From positions 868,001-932,000 of the forward strand of contig JAXMCV010000002.1 of assembly GCA_046349215.1 (NCBI GenBank): a stretch of 64,000 nt of DNA, in the 5' to 3' direction. The position numbers and the translations under genes were made by a program. Source of the stretch: JAJXWB01 sp046349215. GTDB taxonomy: Bacteria > Pseudomonadota > Alphaproteobacteria > Rhizobiales > Beijerinckiaceae. This document shows positions 25,814 through 34,545 of the stretch, one piece after another. The notes under the pieces are model-generated. The model did no database searches. It was not told the DNA's origin and saw only the letters and a list, made by a program, of their open reading frames with translations. Positions within the stretch are counted from its first letter, which is position 1; each line of letters opens with the position of its first letter.

Positions 25814-26634
25814 TTCATTCGGTTCATCACCTCTCCATTGCGACGGCGGATCCGGACGGCGCAGCGCGCGACTACGAATTGCTGCTCGGCCGAAAGCCGG
25901 ACGGCGCGTTCGAAGCCGAGGGCGCGCGGCAGATATGGTTTTCGACATCAAACCTGCGACTCGCGATCGTTTCGCCGACCGGAGAGGGGCCGACGGGCGA
26001 GGCGGCGCGCACGCGCCTCGCCGACAAGGGCGAGGGCCTGTGGGAAATCGCCTTTGGCGTCGCCGACCTGAGCGCCACGATGAAATTGTTCGAGCGCCGC
26101 GCGCTCGCGCCCGGCGCCGTGTTCGCGCGAAGCGTGCAGGCGCGCAACAAGGCGGAACCCCTGCGCGCGTCTCGCCTCGGCGCTTGGACCTCGCACGGAC
26201 TGGACATCGTTCTCGTCGAAGCGCCGAAGCATGCGGGCGAAAAGGGCGCGCAGGCCGGCATGTCCGGCCTCGATCATGTCGTGATCCGCACGCCCGATCC
26301 CGGCCGCGCCGTCGAATTCTTCGGGGGTAGGCTCGGCCTCGACATGCGGCTCGACCGGACCAATCCAGCCTGGGGCGCGCGCCTGATCTTCTTCCGCTGC
26401 GGCGATCTCGTGGTGGAGATCGTCCACGAACTGAAGGCTGGCGTCGGCGACGGTCCCGACGCCTTCGGCGGCCTGTCGTGGCGCGCCAACGACCTGGAAG
26501 CCGCGCGGACGCGCCTCATGGAGGCGGGGGTCGATCTTTCCGAAATCCGCACCGGGCGGCGGCCGGGTTCGCAGGTCTGCACGATGCGCGATCGAACCCA
26601 TGGCGTGCCGACCATCCTGCTCGGCCTGAGCTGA
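25810..26634 (+). CDS. Two-domain VOC (glyoxalase-like) protein
   Basis: A 274-residue protein with two vicinal-oxygen-chelate domains. The first opens HSVHHLSIATADPDGAARDY and the second GLDHVVIRTPDPGRAVEFFG; the His of HHLSI, the His of LDHVV and Glu of VVEIVHEL are candidate metal ligands. Such proteins include extradiol dioxygenases and glyoxalase-type lyases, and many of unknown substrate. ATG 25810 overlaps the reductase stop (ATGA). The set of neighbours suggests a small catabolic pathway. Confidence 0.85.
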   Translation: MIHSVHHLSIATADPDGAARDYELLLGRKPDGAFEAEGARQIWFSTSNLRLAIVSPTGEGPTGEAARTRLADKGEGLWEIAFGVADLSATMKLFERRALAPGAVFARSVQARNKAEPLRASRLGAWTSHGLDIVLVEAPKHAGEKGAQAGMSGLDHVVIRTPDPGRAVEFFGGRLGLDMRLDRTNPAWGARLIFFRCGDLVVEIVHELKAGVGDGPDAFGGLSWRANDLEAARTRLMEAGVDLSEIRTGRRPGSQVCTMRDRTHGVPTILLGLS

Positions 26635-26657
26635 CGCGAATTTCGGGAGGAAACAAG

Positions 26658-26984
26658 ATGATCTACGAAATGCGCGTCTGTCGCTGCCTGCCCGGCCGGA
26701 TGCCGGCGCTGCTGAAGCGTTTCGAGGATGTGACGCTCGCCCTCTGGAAAAGGCACGGCATCGAGCCCGCGGGGTTCTGGACGGTCGAAGTGGGAGAATC
26801 CAATCTCGACCTCGTCTATCTGTTGCGCTGGAACTCGATGGGCGAACGCGAAACGAAATGGGCGGCGTTCGCGACCGATCCGGAATGGGTCGCCAAGCGC
26901 ATCGAGAGCGAGCGCGACGGGCCGATCCTCGCCAACATCACGAACTCCTTTCTGAAGCCGACGGCTTTTTCGACCGTGAAGTAG
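26658..26984 (+). CDS. NIPSNAP family protein
   Basis: A 108-residue dimeric ferredoxin-like alpha/beta protein of the NIPSNAP family: it starts MIYEMRVCRCLPGRMPALLK and carries the family LVYLLRWNSMGERETKWAAF segment. The family has no firm enzymatic role in bacteria but often sits in catabolic or stress operons. ATG 26658 follows GGGAGGAAACAAG. It lies 23 bases after the VOC gene and 10 bases before the tautomerase gene. Confidence 0.88.
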   Translation: MIYEMRVCRCLPGRMPALLKRFEDVTLALWKRHGIEPAGFWTVEVGESNLDLVYLLRWNSMGERETKWAAFATDPEWVAKRIESERDGPILANITNSFLKPTAFSTVK

Positions 26985-26994
26985 GAGCGCCGGC

Positions 26995-27381
26995 GTGCCG
27001 CATTGCATCGTCGAATATTCGGCCAATCTCGAAGCGGACCTTTCGCCGCGCAAGCTGATCCGGCGCATTTACGACGCGATCGTCGCGACCGGCGTCTATC
27101 CGCTCGGCGGCGTGCGCGTGCGCGCGGCGCGGCGGGACGTCTATATCGTCGCCGACGGGGATCCGGAGAACGCCTTCGTCGCCGTGCTCATCCGCATGGG
27201 GCAAGGCAGGGACGAGGCGACGCGCCGTCGCGTGTCGCAGGAGGTCCTGGCGGCCCTGGCCGACGAGACGAGCGACAGTTTCGCCAGACGCGGCCTGTCG
27301 CTGTCGGTCGAGATTCAGGAAATCGAGGAGAGCGGCGCGAGTCGCAAGAACAACCTGCACGAGCGGCTGAAGTCGAAATAG
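26995..27381 (+). CDS. 5-carboxymethyl-2-hydroxymuconate isomerase-like tautomerase
   Basis: A 128-residue CHMI-type tautomerase. The mature N-terminal Pro after Met (MPHCIVEYSANLEADL) is the catalytic base of the family, and NLHERLKSK closes it. CHMI isomerises a ring-opened intermediate in homoprotocatechuate degradation, but none of the other hpa genes is nearby, so the true substrate is uncertain. Start is GTG 26995, with AGGAG 7 bases upstream. It is last in the operon starting at 24528 and converges on hemN. Confidence 0.8.
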   Translation: MPHCIVEYSANLEADLSPRKLIRRIYDAIVATGVYPLGGVRVRAARRDVYIVADGDPENAFVAVLIRMGQGRDEATRRRVSQEVLAALADETSDSFARRGLSLSVEIQEIEESGASRKNNLHERLKSK

Positions 27382-27461
27382 CGCGCGCCACGCGTTGCGG
27401 CGGCGGCGCGACGCCCAGGTCATACTCAACTGTTCAGATGCGTTTGTTCAGGCGCGTCGGT

Positions 27462-28859
27462 TCAGATGCCCTTGGAATGCCGCGTCGCCTCGCGGTCGAG
27501 ATGCGCGTCGAAGGCGGCGCAGATGCTCCGGACGAAATCGCGGCCGGAATGCGTCGCCTCCACCTCGGTCCCCCGCACCTCCACCACCCCGTCGGCCTGC
27601 ATGGGTTGCAGCATCTGCAGGGCTTCGTCGAGTTCGTGGATGTCGCGGCCGTGCCGCGCGCAGACATCGGCCAGATCGACGATGAAATCACACATCAGCC
27701 GTTCGATGATCTCGGCGCGGAACCGGTCGTCCGGCGTCATCGCGACGCCGCGCGCCACCGGCAGTTCGCCGCGCTCGAGTTTCTCGCGCCATTGCGGGAC
27801 GGCGGCGGCGTTCTGCACGTAGCCCTGTGGCATCCGGCCGATCGAGGAGGCGCCGAAGCCGATGAGCACAGGCGCTTCGTCGGTCGTGTAACCCTGGAAA
27901 TTGCGCCGCATCCGCCCTTCGGCGGCGGCCGCCGCCAGCGAATCGTCGGGCTTGGCGAAATGGTCGAGCCCAAGACGACGCCAGCCGCGCTCCTCGAGCA
28001 GATCGGCGGCGCGCTGCTGCATGAAGTAGCGCAGCCGCGAATCGGGAAGCTCCTCGTCGCGAATGAGTTTCTGATGCGACTTCATCCAGGGCACATGCGC
28101 GTAGCCGAACAGCGACAGGCGGTCTGGATGAAGCGCCAGCGCCTGGTCGATCGTCTTTTCGAGACCCTCCAGCGTCTGACGGGGCAGGCCGTACATCAGG
28201 TCCATGTTGAGGGATGAAATGCCGACCGAGCGCAAGAGATCGGCGGCGCGCGCGACGGTCTCGAGCGGTTGCTCGCGGTTGATCGCCTTCTGGACCGTCG
28301 GATCGAGGTCCTGGACGCCGAGGCTCGCGCGGTTCATGCCGCCGCCGGCGGCGGCCCGCACCCATTCCGGCGTCAGCGTGCGTGGGTCGATTTCCGCAGC
28401 GATCTCAGCACCTTCGGAAAAATCGAACCGTTCCGCCAGCTTGGCGAGGACAGCGCCCACTTCTTCCGGCGCCAGCATGTTGGGCGTGCCGCCGCCGAAG
28501 TGGACCGAACCGGCGACCAGCCGTTCCGACAGCGTGTCGGCCACCAGGTCGATTTCGCGCAGCAACCGCGCGACATAATCGGCGATCGGCGAGCGCTTGT
28601 TCACGACGACGGTGTTGCAGCCGCAGTACCAGCACATGCGGTCGCAGAAAGGCACGTGCAGATAGAGCGAGACGTGCCCGCCGTCGCGCCGCAGGCTCTT
28701 CAGCCATGCGGCATAATCGCGCGCCGCGATGTCCGGCGTGAACTGGATGGCGGTGGGATAGGACGTGTAGCGCGGCGTGCGGCCGCCATAACGTTCGATC
28801 AGGTCGTCAACGCGATCGAGCGCGGTTTCCGGTTTCTGTGCGGTTTCTGCGGCCGGCAT
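27462..28859 (-). CDS. hemN: Oxygen-independent coproporphyrinogen III oxidase HemN
   Basis: A 465-residue radical SAM enzyme that converts coproporphyrinogen III to protoporphyrinogen IX without O2. The 4Fe-4S ligands are Cys72, Cys76 and Cys79 in FCDRMCWYCGC, and the SAM-binding GGGTPNML follows. The fourth cysteine of the extended motif (Cys81) is present, and the N-terminal RYTSYPTAIQF is the HemN hallmark that separates it from HemW. It is divergent from ccoN, with a perfect FNR/FixK box in the shared gap, and supplies heme when oxygen is scarce. Confidence 0.95.
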   Translation of the reverse strand: MPAAETAQKPETALDRVDDLIERYGGRTPRYTSYPTAIQFTPDIAARDYAAWLKSLRRDGGHVSLYLHVPFCDRMCWYCGCNTVVVNKRSPIADYVARLLREIDLVADTLSERLVAGSVHFGGGTPNMLAPEEVGAVLAKLAERFDFSEGAEIAAEIDPRTLTPEWVRAAAGGGMNRASLGVQDLDPTVQKAINREQPLETVARAADLLRSVGISSLNMDLMYGLPRQTLEGLEKTIDQALALHPDRLSLFGYAHVPWMKSHQKLIRDEELPDSRLRYFMQQRAADLLEERGWRRLGLDHFAKPDDSLAAAAAEGRMRRNFQGYTTDEAPVLIGFGASSIGRMPQGYVQNAAAVPQWREKLERGELPVARGVAMTPDDRFRAEIIERLMCDFIVDLADVCARHGRDIHELDEALQMLQPMQADGVVEVRGTEVEATHSGRDFVRSICAAFDAHLDREATRHSKGI

Positions 28860-28917
28860 TCGGTTTCACGCCTCCGGGGAGCCTTAGTCTTTTGGCGCAG
28901 GGCATAAGTACGACACC

Positions 28918-28931
28918 TTGACGCATGTCAA
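28918..28931. promoter_or_regulatory. FNR/FixK box between hemN and ccoN
   Basis: TTGACGCATGTCAA, a perfect match to TTGA-N6-TCAA with the preferred TTGAC/GTCAA arms. It lies 59 bases upstream of the hemN start and about 96 bases upstream of the ccoN ATG at 29028, so one site may activate both genes under low oxygen. The fnrL gene is 10 kb away on the same strand as ccoN. Confidence 0.85.
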
Positions 28932-29027
28932 AGTCTTGGTGCGCTGCGATATGCAGTTTGGCGCAGTTGGCGGGGACAGGTGCGTCCTCCGTCAGCCGTG
29001 AAGATTCTCGCGCAACAGGGCAAACTC

Positions 29028-30686
29028 ATGGCGCAAGCAGCTCAATCCGGGAAAAGCATGCGGGTAGGCGAACTCGGCTTGATAGTCGTATTCGCAGCTC
29101 TCGCACTCTTTTCGATATTCGTGGCGTCCAAGGCGTGGACCGCCGCGTACGCTTTCCACGCCTGGCTTTTCGCGCTGGGCTCCATTGCCGCCGTGATCGG
29201 CATCTTCAAGCGCTACGGCGCGCGTTCGGCCGGGTGGCCGGCGCAGGAGATCGACGGCAGGCCGAACTACAATTACGGGCCCATCAAGTTCGCTTCGGTG
29301 ATCGCCCTGTTCTGGGGCATCGCCGGCTTCATCGTCGGCCTCTACATCGCCCTTGAACTCGCCTATCCGGCGTTCAACCTCGACCTTCCCTGGATCAGTT
29401 TCGGACGCCTGCGTCCGCTGCATACCTCGGCGGTCATCTTCGCCTTCGGCGGCAACGTGCTTCTGGCCACGTCGTTCTACGTCATGCAGCGCACGTCGCG
29501 CGCCCGCATGGCCGGCGACCTGGCTCCCTGGTTCGTGGTCCTCGGCTACAATTTCTTCATCCTGATCGCGGGCACGGGCTATCTGCTCGGCATTACCCGC
29601 GGCCACGAATATGCGGAACCCGAGTGGTACGCGATCCTGTGGCTGGTGGTCGTGTGGGTGGTGTATCTGCTGGTGTACCTCACCACGCTCTACAAGCGCT
29701 CCGAGCCGCACATCTATGTCGCCAACTGGTTCTACCTGGCGATGATCGTGACGATCGCCGTGCTGGTTCTCGGCAACAACGCGGAAATCCCGCTGTCGAT
29801 TCACAGCTCGCAATCGGTGATCGTGTGGTCGGGCGTGCAGGACGCGATGATCCAGTGGTGGTACGGCCACAACGCGGTCGGCTTCTTCCTGACCGCGGGC
29901 TTCCTCGGCATCATGTACTATTTCGTGCCGAAGCGCGCGGAGCGTCCGGTCTATTCGTACCGGCTGTCGATCGTGCACTTCTGGGCGCTGATTTTCCTGT
30001 ACATCTGGGCCGGTCCGCATCACCTGCACTACACCGCGTTGCCGGACTGGGCGCAGACGCTCGGCATGACCTTCTCGGTCATCCTGTGGATGCCGTCCTG
30101 GGGCGGCATGATCAACGGCCTGATGACGCTGTCGGGCGCCTGGGACAAGCTGCGCACCGATCCGGTTCTGCGCATGCTGGTTGTGTCGGTCGCCTTCTAC
30201 GGCATGTCGACCTTCGAAGGCCCGCTGATGTCGGTGAAGGCGGTGAACGCGCTCAGCCACTACACGGACTGGACGATCGGCCACGTGCACTCGGGCGCGC
30301 TCGGCTGGGTCGGCTTCGTGTCCTTCGGCGCGCTGTACTGCCTGATCCCGTGGGTGTTCAACCGCAAGGGCCTGTATTCGCTCAAGCTGGTCGACTGGCA
30401 CTTCTGGCTCGGCACGATCGGCATCGTCTTCTACATCTCGTCGATGTGGGTGGCGGGCATCATGCAGGGCCTGATGTGGCGCGCCTACACGCCGCAGGGC
30501 TTCCTCGAATATTCGTTCGTGGAGACCGTCGAGGCCATGCATCCCATGTACGTGATCCGCGCTCTCGGCGGCGGCCTGTTCGTCCTCGGCGCGCTGATCA
30601 TGGCCTACAACATCTACAAGACCATCGCTTCGCCGGAGTCGGAATCGGTCGCCAGCGGCCGTCCCGCCCTGCAGCCGGCCGAGTGA
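29028..30686 (+). CDS. ccoN: cbb3-type cytochrome c oxidase subunit I, CcoN
   Basis: A 552-residue catalytic subunit of the high-affinity cbb3 oxidase, holding heme b, heme b3 and CuB in the inner membrane. Twelve or more hydrophobic segments are evident. The low-spin heme His is in RLRPLHTSAVIFAFGG, the CuB histidines are in WYGHNAVGFFL and WAGPHHLHYTALPD, and a His pair in IGHVHSGALGW binds the hemes. ATG 29028 (MAQAAQSG) is chosen; GTG 28980 or 28998 would add 10-16 residues, and none has a strong ribosome binding site. It is first in ccoNOQP. Confidence 0.97.
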   Translation: MAQAAQSGKSMRVGELGLIVVFAALALFSIFVASKAWTAAYAFHAWLFALGSIAAVIGIFKRYGARSAGWPAQEIDGRPNYNYGPIKFASVIALFWGIAGFIVGLYIALELAYPAFNLDLPWISFGRLRPLHTSAVIFAFGGNVLLATSFYVMQRTSRARMAGDLAPWFVVLGYNFFILIAGTGYLLGITRGHEYAEPEWYAILWLVVVWVVYLLVYLTTLYKRSEPHIYVANWFYLAMIVTIAVLVLGNNAEIPLSIHSSQSVIVWSGVQDAMIQWWYGHNAVGFFLTAGFLGIMYYFVPKRAERPVYSYRLSIVHFWALIFLYIWAGPHHLHYTALPDWAQTLGMTFSVILWMPSWGGMINGLMTLSGAWDKLRTDPVLRMLVVSVAFYGMSTFEGPLMSVKAVNALSHYTDWTIGHVHSGALGWVGFVSFGALYCLIPWVFNRKGLYSLKLVDWHFWLGTIGIVFYISSMWVAGIMQGLMWRAYTPQGFLEYSFVETVEAMHPMYVIRALGGGLFVLGALIMAYNIYKTIASPESESVASGRPALQPAE

Positions 30687-30698
30687 GGAGAAAGAACA

Positions 30699-31454
30699 AT
30701 GGCTAGCTCCACGCAATCCTCCTCCCTCTGGCACAAGCACGCGATTTTCGAGAAGAACTCGATCATCCTGGTGATCGGCATCGTCGTGGCGATCATCTGG
30801 GGCGGTCTCGTCGAGATCGTGCCGCTGTTCTACCTGAAGAGCACGATCGAGAAGGTGGAAGGGGTTCGTCCCTATTCGCCTCTCGAACTCGCGGGCTACA
30901 ACATCTACATCCGCGAGGGCTGCTATAATTGCCACTCGCAGATGATCCGTCCGCTGCGCGACGAGGTCGAACGCTACGGCCACTACTCGCTGGCGGCCGA
31001 AAGCATGTACGACCATCCGTTCCAGTGGGGATCCAAGCGCACCGGGCCGGACCTGGCGCGGGTCGGCGGAAAGTATTCCGACGACTGGCACCGCGACCAC
31101 ATGCGCAACCCGCGTGCGGTCGTCCCCTCGTCGATCATGCCGTCCTATCCCTGGCTGGAGAAGGCGCCGCTCGATGCGTCCCACATCGACCAGCAGATGC
31201 GCATGCTGTCGGTCGTCGGCGTCCCCTACACGCAGGAGATGATCGACAATGCGCAGGCGGACCTGGTGGCTCAGGGCGCCGGCGACGGCAAGGCGGCCGC
31301 CGCCCTGCAGAAGCGCTACTCGAAGGCGATCGTCCGCGACCTCGGCGCAGACAAGGCCAAGCTGACCGAACTCGATGCGGTCATTGCCTATCTGCAGCGC
31401 CTCGGCACGCAGGTCGACTTCAAGTTGTACGACGACAAAGCCAACATCCGGTGA
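30699..31454 (+). CDS. ccoO: cbb3-type cytochrome c oxidase subunit II, CcoO
   Basis: A 251-residue membrane-anchored monoheme cytochrome c subunit. One N-terminal helix (residues 20-45) anchors it; the heme site is CYNCH at 75-79, with the distal Met in SSIMPSYPW. It relays electrons from CcoP to CcoN. ATG 30699 follows a GAGGAGAAAG site 12 bases after ccoN. Length and order are as in other ccoNOQP operons. Confidence 0.97.
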   Translation: MASSTQSSSLWHKHAIFEKNSIILVIGIVVAIIWGGLVEIVPLFYLKSTIEKVEGVRPYSPLELAGYNIYIREGCYNCHSQMIRPLRDEVERYGHYSLAAESMYDHPFQWGSKRTGPDLARVGGKYSDDWHRDHMRNPRAVVPSSIMPSYPWLEKAPLDASHIDQQMRMLSVVGVPYTQEMIDNAQADLVAQGAGDGKAAAALQKRYSKAIVRDLGADKAKLTELDAVIAYLQRLGTQVDFKLYDDKANIR

Positions 31455-31461
31455 GGGCGCA

Positions 31462-31614
31462 ATGAGCTCCTACCAATACTGGCGTGAATTCGCGGCGAGC
31501 TGGGGTTCGCTCTATTTCGCCGCGATCTTCATCATCGCCATCGCTTATGCGCTGTGGCCCTCGAAGCGCAAGACCTTCGACGAGGCCGCCAACATCCCGC
31601 TGATCGAGGACTGA
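31462..31614 (+). CDS. ccoQ: cbb3-type cytochrome c oxidase subunit CcoQ
   Basis: A 50-residue single-helix protein (MSSYQYWREFAASWGSLYFA, helix about residues 14-33, then a charged tail KRKTFDEAANIPL). CcoQ helps stability of the assembled oxidase. It is in the standard place between ccoO and ccoP, with 7 bases before it and 5 after it. Confidence 0.93.
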   Translation: MSSYQYWREFAASWGSLYFAAIFIIAIAYALWPSKRKTFDEAANIPLIED

Positions 31615-31619
31615 CGACC

Positions 31620-32501
31620 ATGTCCAACGGAACTGAACCGAGAGTCGACGCCCGGACAGGCACCCCGACGACCGGCCACGAATGGGACGGCATCGCCGAG
31701 CTCAACACGCCGCTGCCGCGGTGGTGGCTGTGGACCTTCTATCTGACCATTCTGTGGTCGCTGGGCTATTGGGTGGTCTATCCCTCCTGGCCCGGCCTCA
31801 CCGGATGGGCGAACGGCATGTTCAACTGGAACTCGCGCGTCGCCGTCGAGCAGGACATCAAGGACCTGCAGACGTTGCGCAAGCCCAACATGGACAAGCT
31901 CGCCGCCGCCAATCTGGGCGACATCGAGAAGAACCCCGAACTGCTGGCGATCGCGCGCGCTTCCGGCGCTGCCGCCTTCGCCAACAATTGCGCGCCGTGC
32001 CACGGCGCCGGCGGCCAGGGCGCCAAGGGCTATCCCAACCTGAACGACGACGACTGGCTGTGGGGCGGCAAGCTGGCCGACATCCAGACGACGCTGCAGC
32101 ACGGCATCCGCTGGGACGCCGACAAGGCGACCCGCTCTAGCATGATGCCGGCCTTCGGCAAGGACGGCACGCTGAAGGCGGACGAAATCGCCAATGTCGC
32201 GCAGTACGTGCGTTCGCTGTCCGGCCTGCCGAACGAAGGCAACGCCGATCTCGTCAAGGGCAAGAAGCTGTTCGCCGACAATTGCGCGGCCTGCCACGCA
32301 GAGGACGGCAAGGGCAACCAGGAACTGGGCGCGCCCAACCTGACCGACAAGATCTGGCTGTACGGTTCCGACACGGCGAGCATCGTCAACCGGATCAACG
32401 TCGGCGGCGGCGGCGTGATGCCGGCCTGGGGCGACCGCCTCGACCCGACCACGATCAAGGCGCTTACTGTGTACGTCCACAGCCTGGGCGGAGGAAAATA
32501 G
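31620..32501 (+). CDS. ccoP: cbb3-type cytochrome c oxidase subunit III, CcoP
   Basis: A 293-residue diheme cytochrome c subunit, the electron entry point of the oxidase. It has the N-terminal HEWDGIAELNTPLPRWWLW, a membrane helix at about 36-54, and two heme c sites: CAPCH at 124-128 and CAACH at 222-226, with Met ligands in SMMPAFG and GVMPAWG. ATG 31620 is chosen; the upstream open frame covers ccoQ. The stop is immediately followed by the TTG start of ccoG. Confidence 0.97.
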   Translation: MSNGTEPRVDARTGTPTTGHEWDGIAELNTPLPRWWLWTFYLTILWSLGYWVVYPSWPGLTGWANGMFNWNSRVAVEQDIKDLQTLRKPNMDKLAAANLGDIEKNPELLAIARASGAAAFANNCAPCHGAGGQGAKGYPNLNDDDWLWGGKLADIQTTLQHGIRWDADKATRSSMMPAFGKDGTLKADEIANVAQYVRSLSGLPNEGNADLVKGKKLFADNCAACHAEDGKGNQELGAPNLTDKIWLYGSDTASIVNRINVGGGGVMPAWGDRLDPTTIKALTVYVHSLGGGK

Positions 32502-33998
32502 TTGGACCTTCAGATTGACGATCGGCAGGCCGGGGAGCGCAACTCCCCGGCCAGCATCGTTTCTGAAACCGTCGTCGACGACGACGGTCCGCTCTATGCT
32601 GCGCCCAAAAGGATCTACCCGCAGAAGGTCGACGGCACCTTCCGTCGTATCAAGTGGATCCTGCTCGTCCTCACACTCGGCGTCTATTATGCGCTGCCTT
32701 TCGTGCGCTGGACGCGCGGGCCGGGCGAACCGACGCAGGCCGTTCTCGTCGACCTCGAACGCCATCGCTTCTATTTCTTCTTCATCGAAATCTGGCCGCA
32801 GGAAGTCTATTACATCACCGGTCTGATGATCCTCGCGGCGCTGGGCCTGTTCCTGATGAACGCGCTCGCCGGCCGTATCTGGTGCGGTTATCTCTGCCCG
32901 CAGACGGTTTGGACCGACCTCTACCTGATGATCGAACGCCTCGCCGAAGGCGACCGCCGCGATCGCATGCGCAAGGACGCCAGCCCCTGGACCGTCGAGC
33001 GCGTCGCCGAAAAAATGATCAAGCACTCGCTGTGGCTCGCCATCGCCTGGTGGACCGGCGGCGCATGGGTCCTGTATTTCAACGACGCGCCGACGCTGGT
33101 GAAGGAACTCGCGACCTTCCGCGCTCCGGCGATCGCCTATATCTGGATCGGCATTCTGACCTTCACGACCTATACGCTCGCTGGCTTCATGCGCGAGCAG
33201 GTCTGCCTCTACATGTGCCCGTGGCCGCGCATTCAGGCCGCGCTGACCGACGAGAACGCGCTCAACGTCACCTATCGTTACGACCGTGGCGAACCGCGCA
33301 TGTCCGTCAAGAAGGCCAAGGCCTTGCGCGCCCGCAACGAGCTCGCCGGCGACTGCGTGGACTGCAACCAGTGCGTCAACGTCTGCCCGACGGGCGTCGA
33401 CATTCGCGGCGGCTCCAACATGGGCTGCATCCAGTGCGGCCTGTGCATCGACGCTTGCGACAACGTGATGCGCAAGCTCGGGCGCAACGAACGCTTGATT
33501 GCTTATGATACCGATGTCAACATAAAGCGTCGGCTCGAAGGCAAGGAAAATGTCTTCAAGCCGGTGCGCACGCGGACCGTCCTCTACGCGGTCCTCATCG
33601 TCGGGATTTTCGGGCTGATGGCCGGGAAGTTCGTGACGCGCGCCGATGCCGGACTGGCGGTCATCCATGATCGCAATCCGCTGTTCGTCACGCTGTCGGA
33701 TGGAGGAATCCGCAACGCCTACACGGTCCGTTTCTCCAACATGGTCGCGCGCGATCGCAAATTCACGCTGACCGTGGAAGGCCTGAACGGATTGACCATG
33801 GACCTGGTCGGGGAAAGCAAGGACCGCAAGGCTGCGGAGCAGGTCGCCATCGGTCCCGACCAGACGCGCGAGGCCCGGCTGCTTCTGTTTTCGGGCGACG
33901 CGCGCATCGACAGCAATTCCACGCCGCTTGTCTTCACGCTGAAGGACGAGGCCGGCAAGACCGTCGCCACGGCGAAGGATTTTTTCAGAGCGCCCTGA
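32502..33998 (+). CDS. ccoG: cbb3 oxidase assembly protein CcoG (FixG/RdxA)
   Basis: A 498-residue membrane Fe-S protein that reduces Cu(II) to Cu(I) for oxidase biogenesis. It has several helices (about 55-70, 95-115, 160-185, 195-215, 345-360), a CGYLCPQTVW motif, and a two-cluster ferredoxin domain with CVDCNQCVNVCP and CIQCGLCIDACD. The C-terminal 130 residues are a periplasmic Ig-like domain. It starts at TTG 32502, with GGAGG seven bases upstream and no better start, directly against the ccoP stop. Confidence 0.95.
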   Translation: MDLQIDDRQAGERNSPASIVSETVVDDDGPLYAAPKRIYPQKVDGTFRRIKWILLVLTLGVYYALPFVRWTRGPGEPTQAVLVDLERHRFYFFFIEIWPQEVYYITGLMILAALGLFLMNALAGRIWCGYLCPQTVWTDLYLMIERLAEGDRRDRMRKDASPWTVERVAEKMIKHSLWLAIAWWTGGAWVLYFNDAPTLVKELATFRAPAIAYIWIGILTFTTYTLAGFMREQVCLYMCPWPRIQAALTDENALNVTYRYDRGEPRMSVKKAKALRARNELAGDCVDCNQCVNVCPTGVDIRGGSNMGCIQCGLCIDACDNVMRKLGRNERLIAYDTDVNIKRRLEGKENVFKPVRTRTVLYAVLIVGIFGLMAGKFVTRADAGLAVIHDRNPLFVTLSDGGIRNAYTVRFSNMVARDRKFTLTVEGLNGLTMDLVGESKDRKAAEQVAIGPDQTREARLLLFSGDARIDSNSTPLVFTLKDEAGKTVATAKDFFRAP

Positions 33999-34008
33999 GG
34001 ATCGAGCG

Positions 34009-34536
34009 ATGCCGACAGTCATTCCCGCAACGAACGAGGCAGCCAAGAAGGACGAGGGCGGCTTTCGCCTGACGGGCCTGCATGTGCTGCTGATGCTCGT
34101 CATGTTCTTCGGCTCGGTGGCGGCCGTGAACTTCGTCATGATCCGATCCGCGCTGTCGACGTTCCGCGGCGAGGTGGCGGGCAAGCCCTACGAGCAGGGG
34201 CTGGCCTACAACAAGGAAATAGCCGAGGCGCGCGCCCAGGCTGCGCGCGGCTGGAAGGTCGAGGGCGCCGTGAAGCGCGGTCCTGACGGACAGGCGCAGG
34301 TCGAGGTGATCGCGCACGACGCGAACGGCGTCGCGCTGCAGGGATTGCAGGTGACGGCGACCCTCGCCGCGCCCGCCGACAAGCGTCGCGATCATACGAT
34401 CAAGCTCGACGAAACAGCTGGCGGCGTCTATCGCGGCGCGACCGCGACGCCCGCGGGAACGTGGGATCTGGAGCTTTCGGCTGCACGCGACGGCGCGGTG
34501 CAGTTCCAGTCCCGCAACCGGATCACGCTGGACTAG
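34009..34536 (+). CDS. ccoH: cbb3 oxidase assembly protein CcoH (FixH)
   Basis: A 175-residue bitopic membrane protein: one helix at about 24-46 (GLHVLLMLVMFFGSVAAVNF), then a periplasmic domain with the FixH-type YEQGLAYNKEIAEARAQAA. It joins the assembly complex with CcoI and CcoS and stays with the oxidase. It is 10 bases after ccoG and 9 before ccoI, in the conserved GHIS order. Confidence 0.93.
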   Translation: MPTVIPATNEAAKKDEGGFRLTGLHVLLMLVMFFGSVAAVNFVMIRSALSTFRGEVAGKPYEQGLAYNKEIAEARAQAARGWKVEGAVKRGPDGQAQVEVIAHDANGVALQGLQVTATLAAPADKRRDHTIKLDETAGGVYRGATATPAGTWDLELSAARDGAVQFQSRNRITLD

Positions 34537-34545
34537 GAGCGTGAC

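Noticed and set aside
28992..31184. 730-codon frame opposite ccoN and ccoO
   Set aside because: Antisense to conserved oxidase genes in a high-GC genome, where such long open frames arise by codon bias; the product is His/Arg/Asp-rich and unlike a protein family.
31545..34184. 879-codon frame opposite ccoQ, ccoP and ccoG
   Set aside because: Shadow of three conserved genes, with no ribosome binding site and no recognisable domain.
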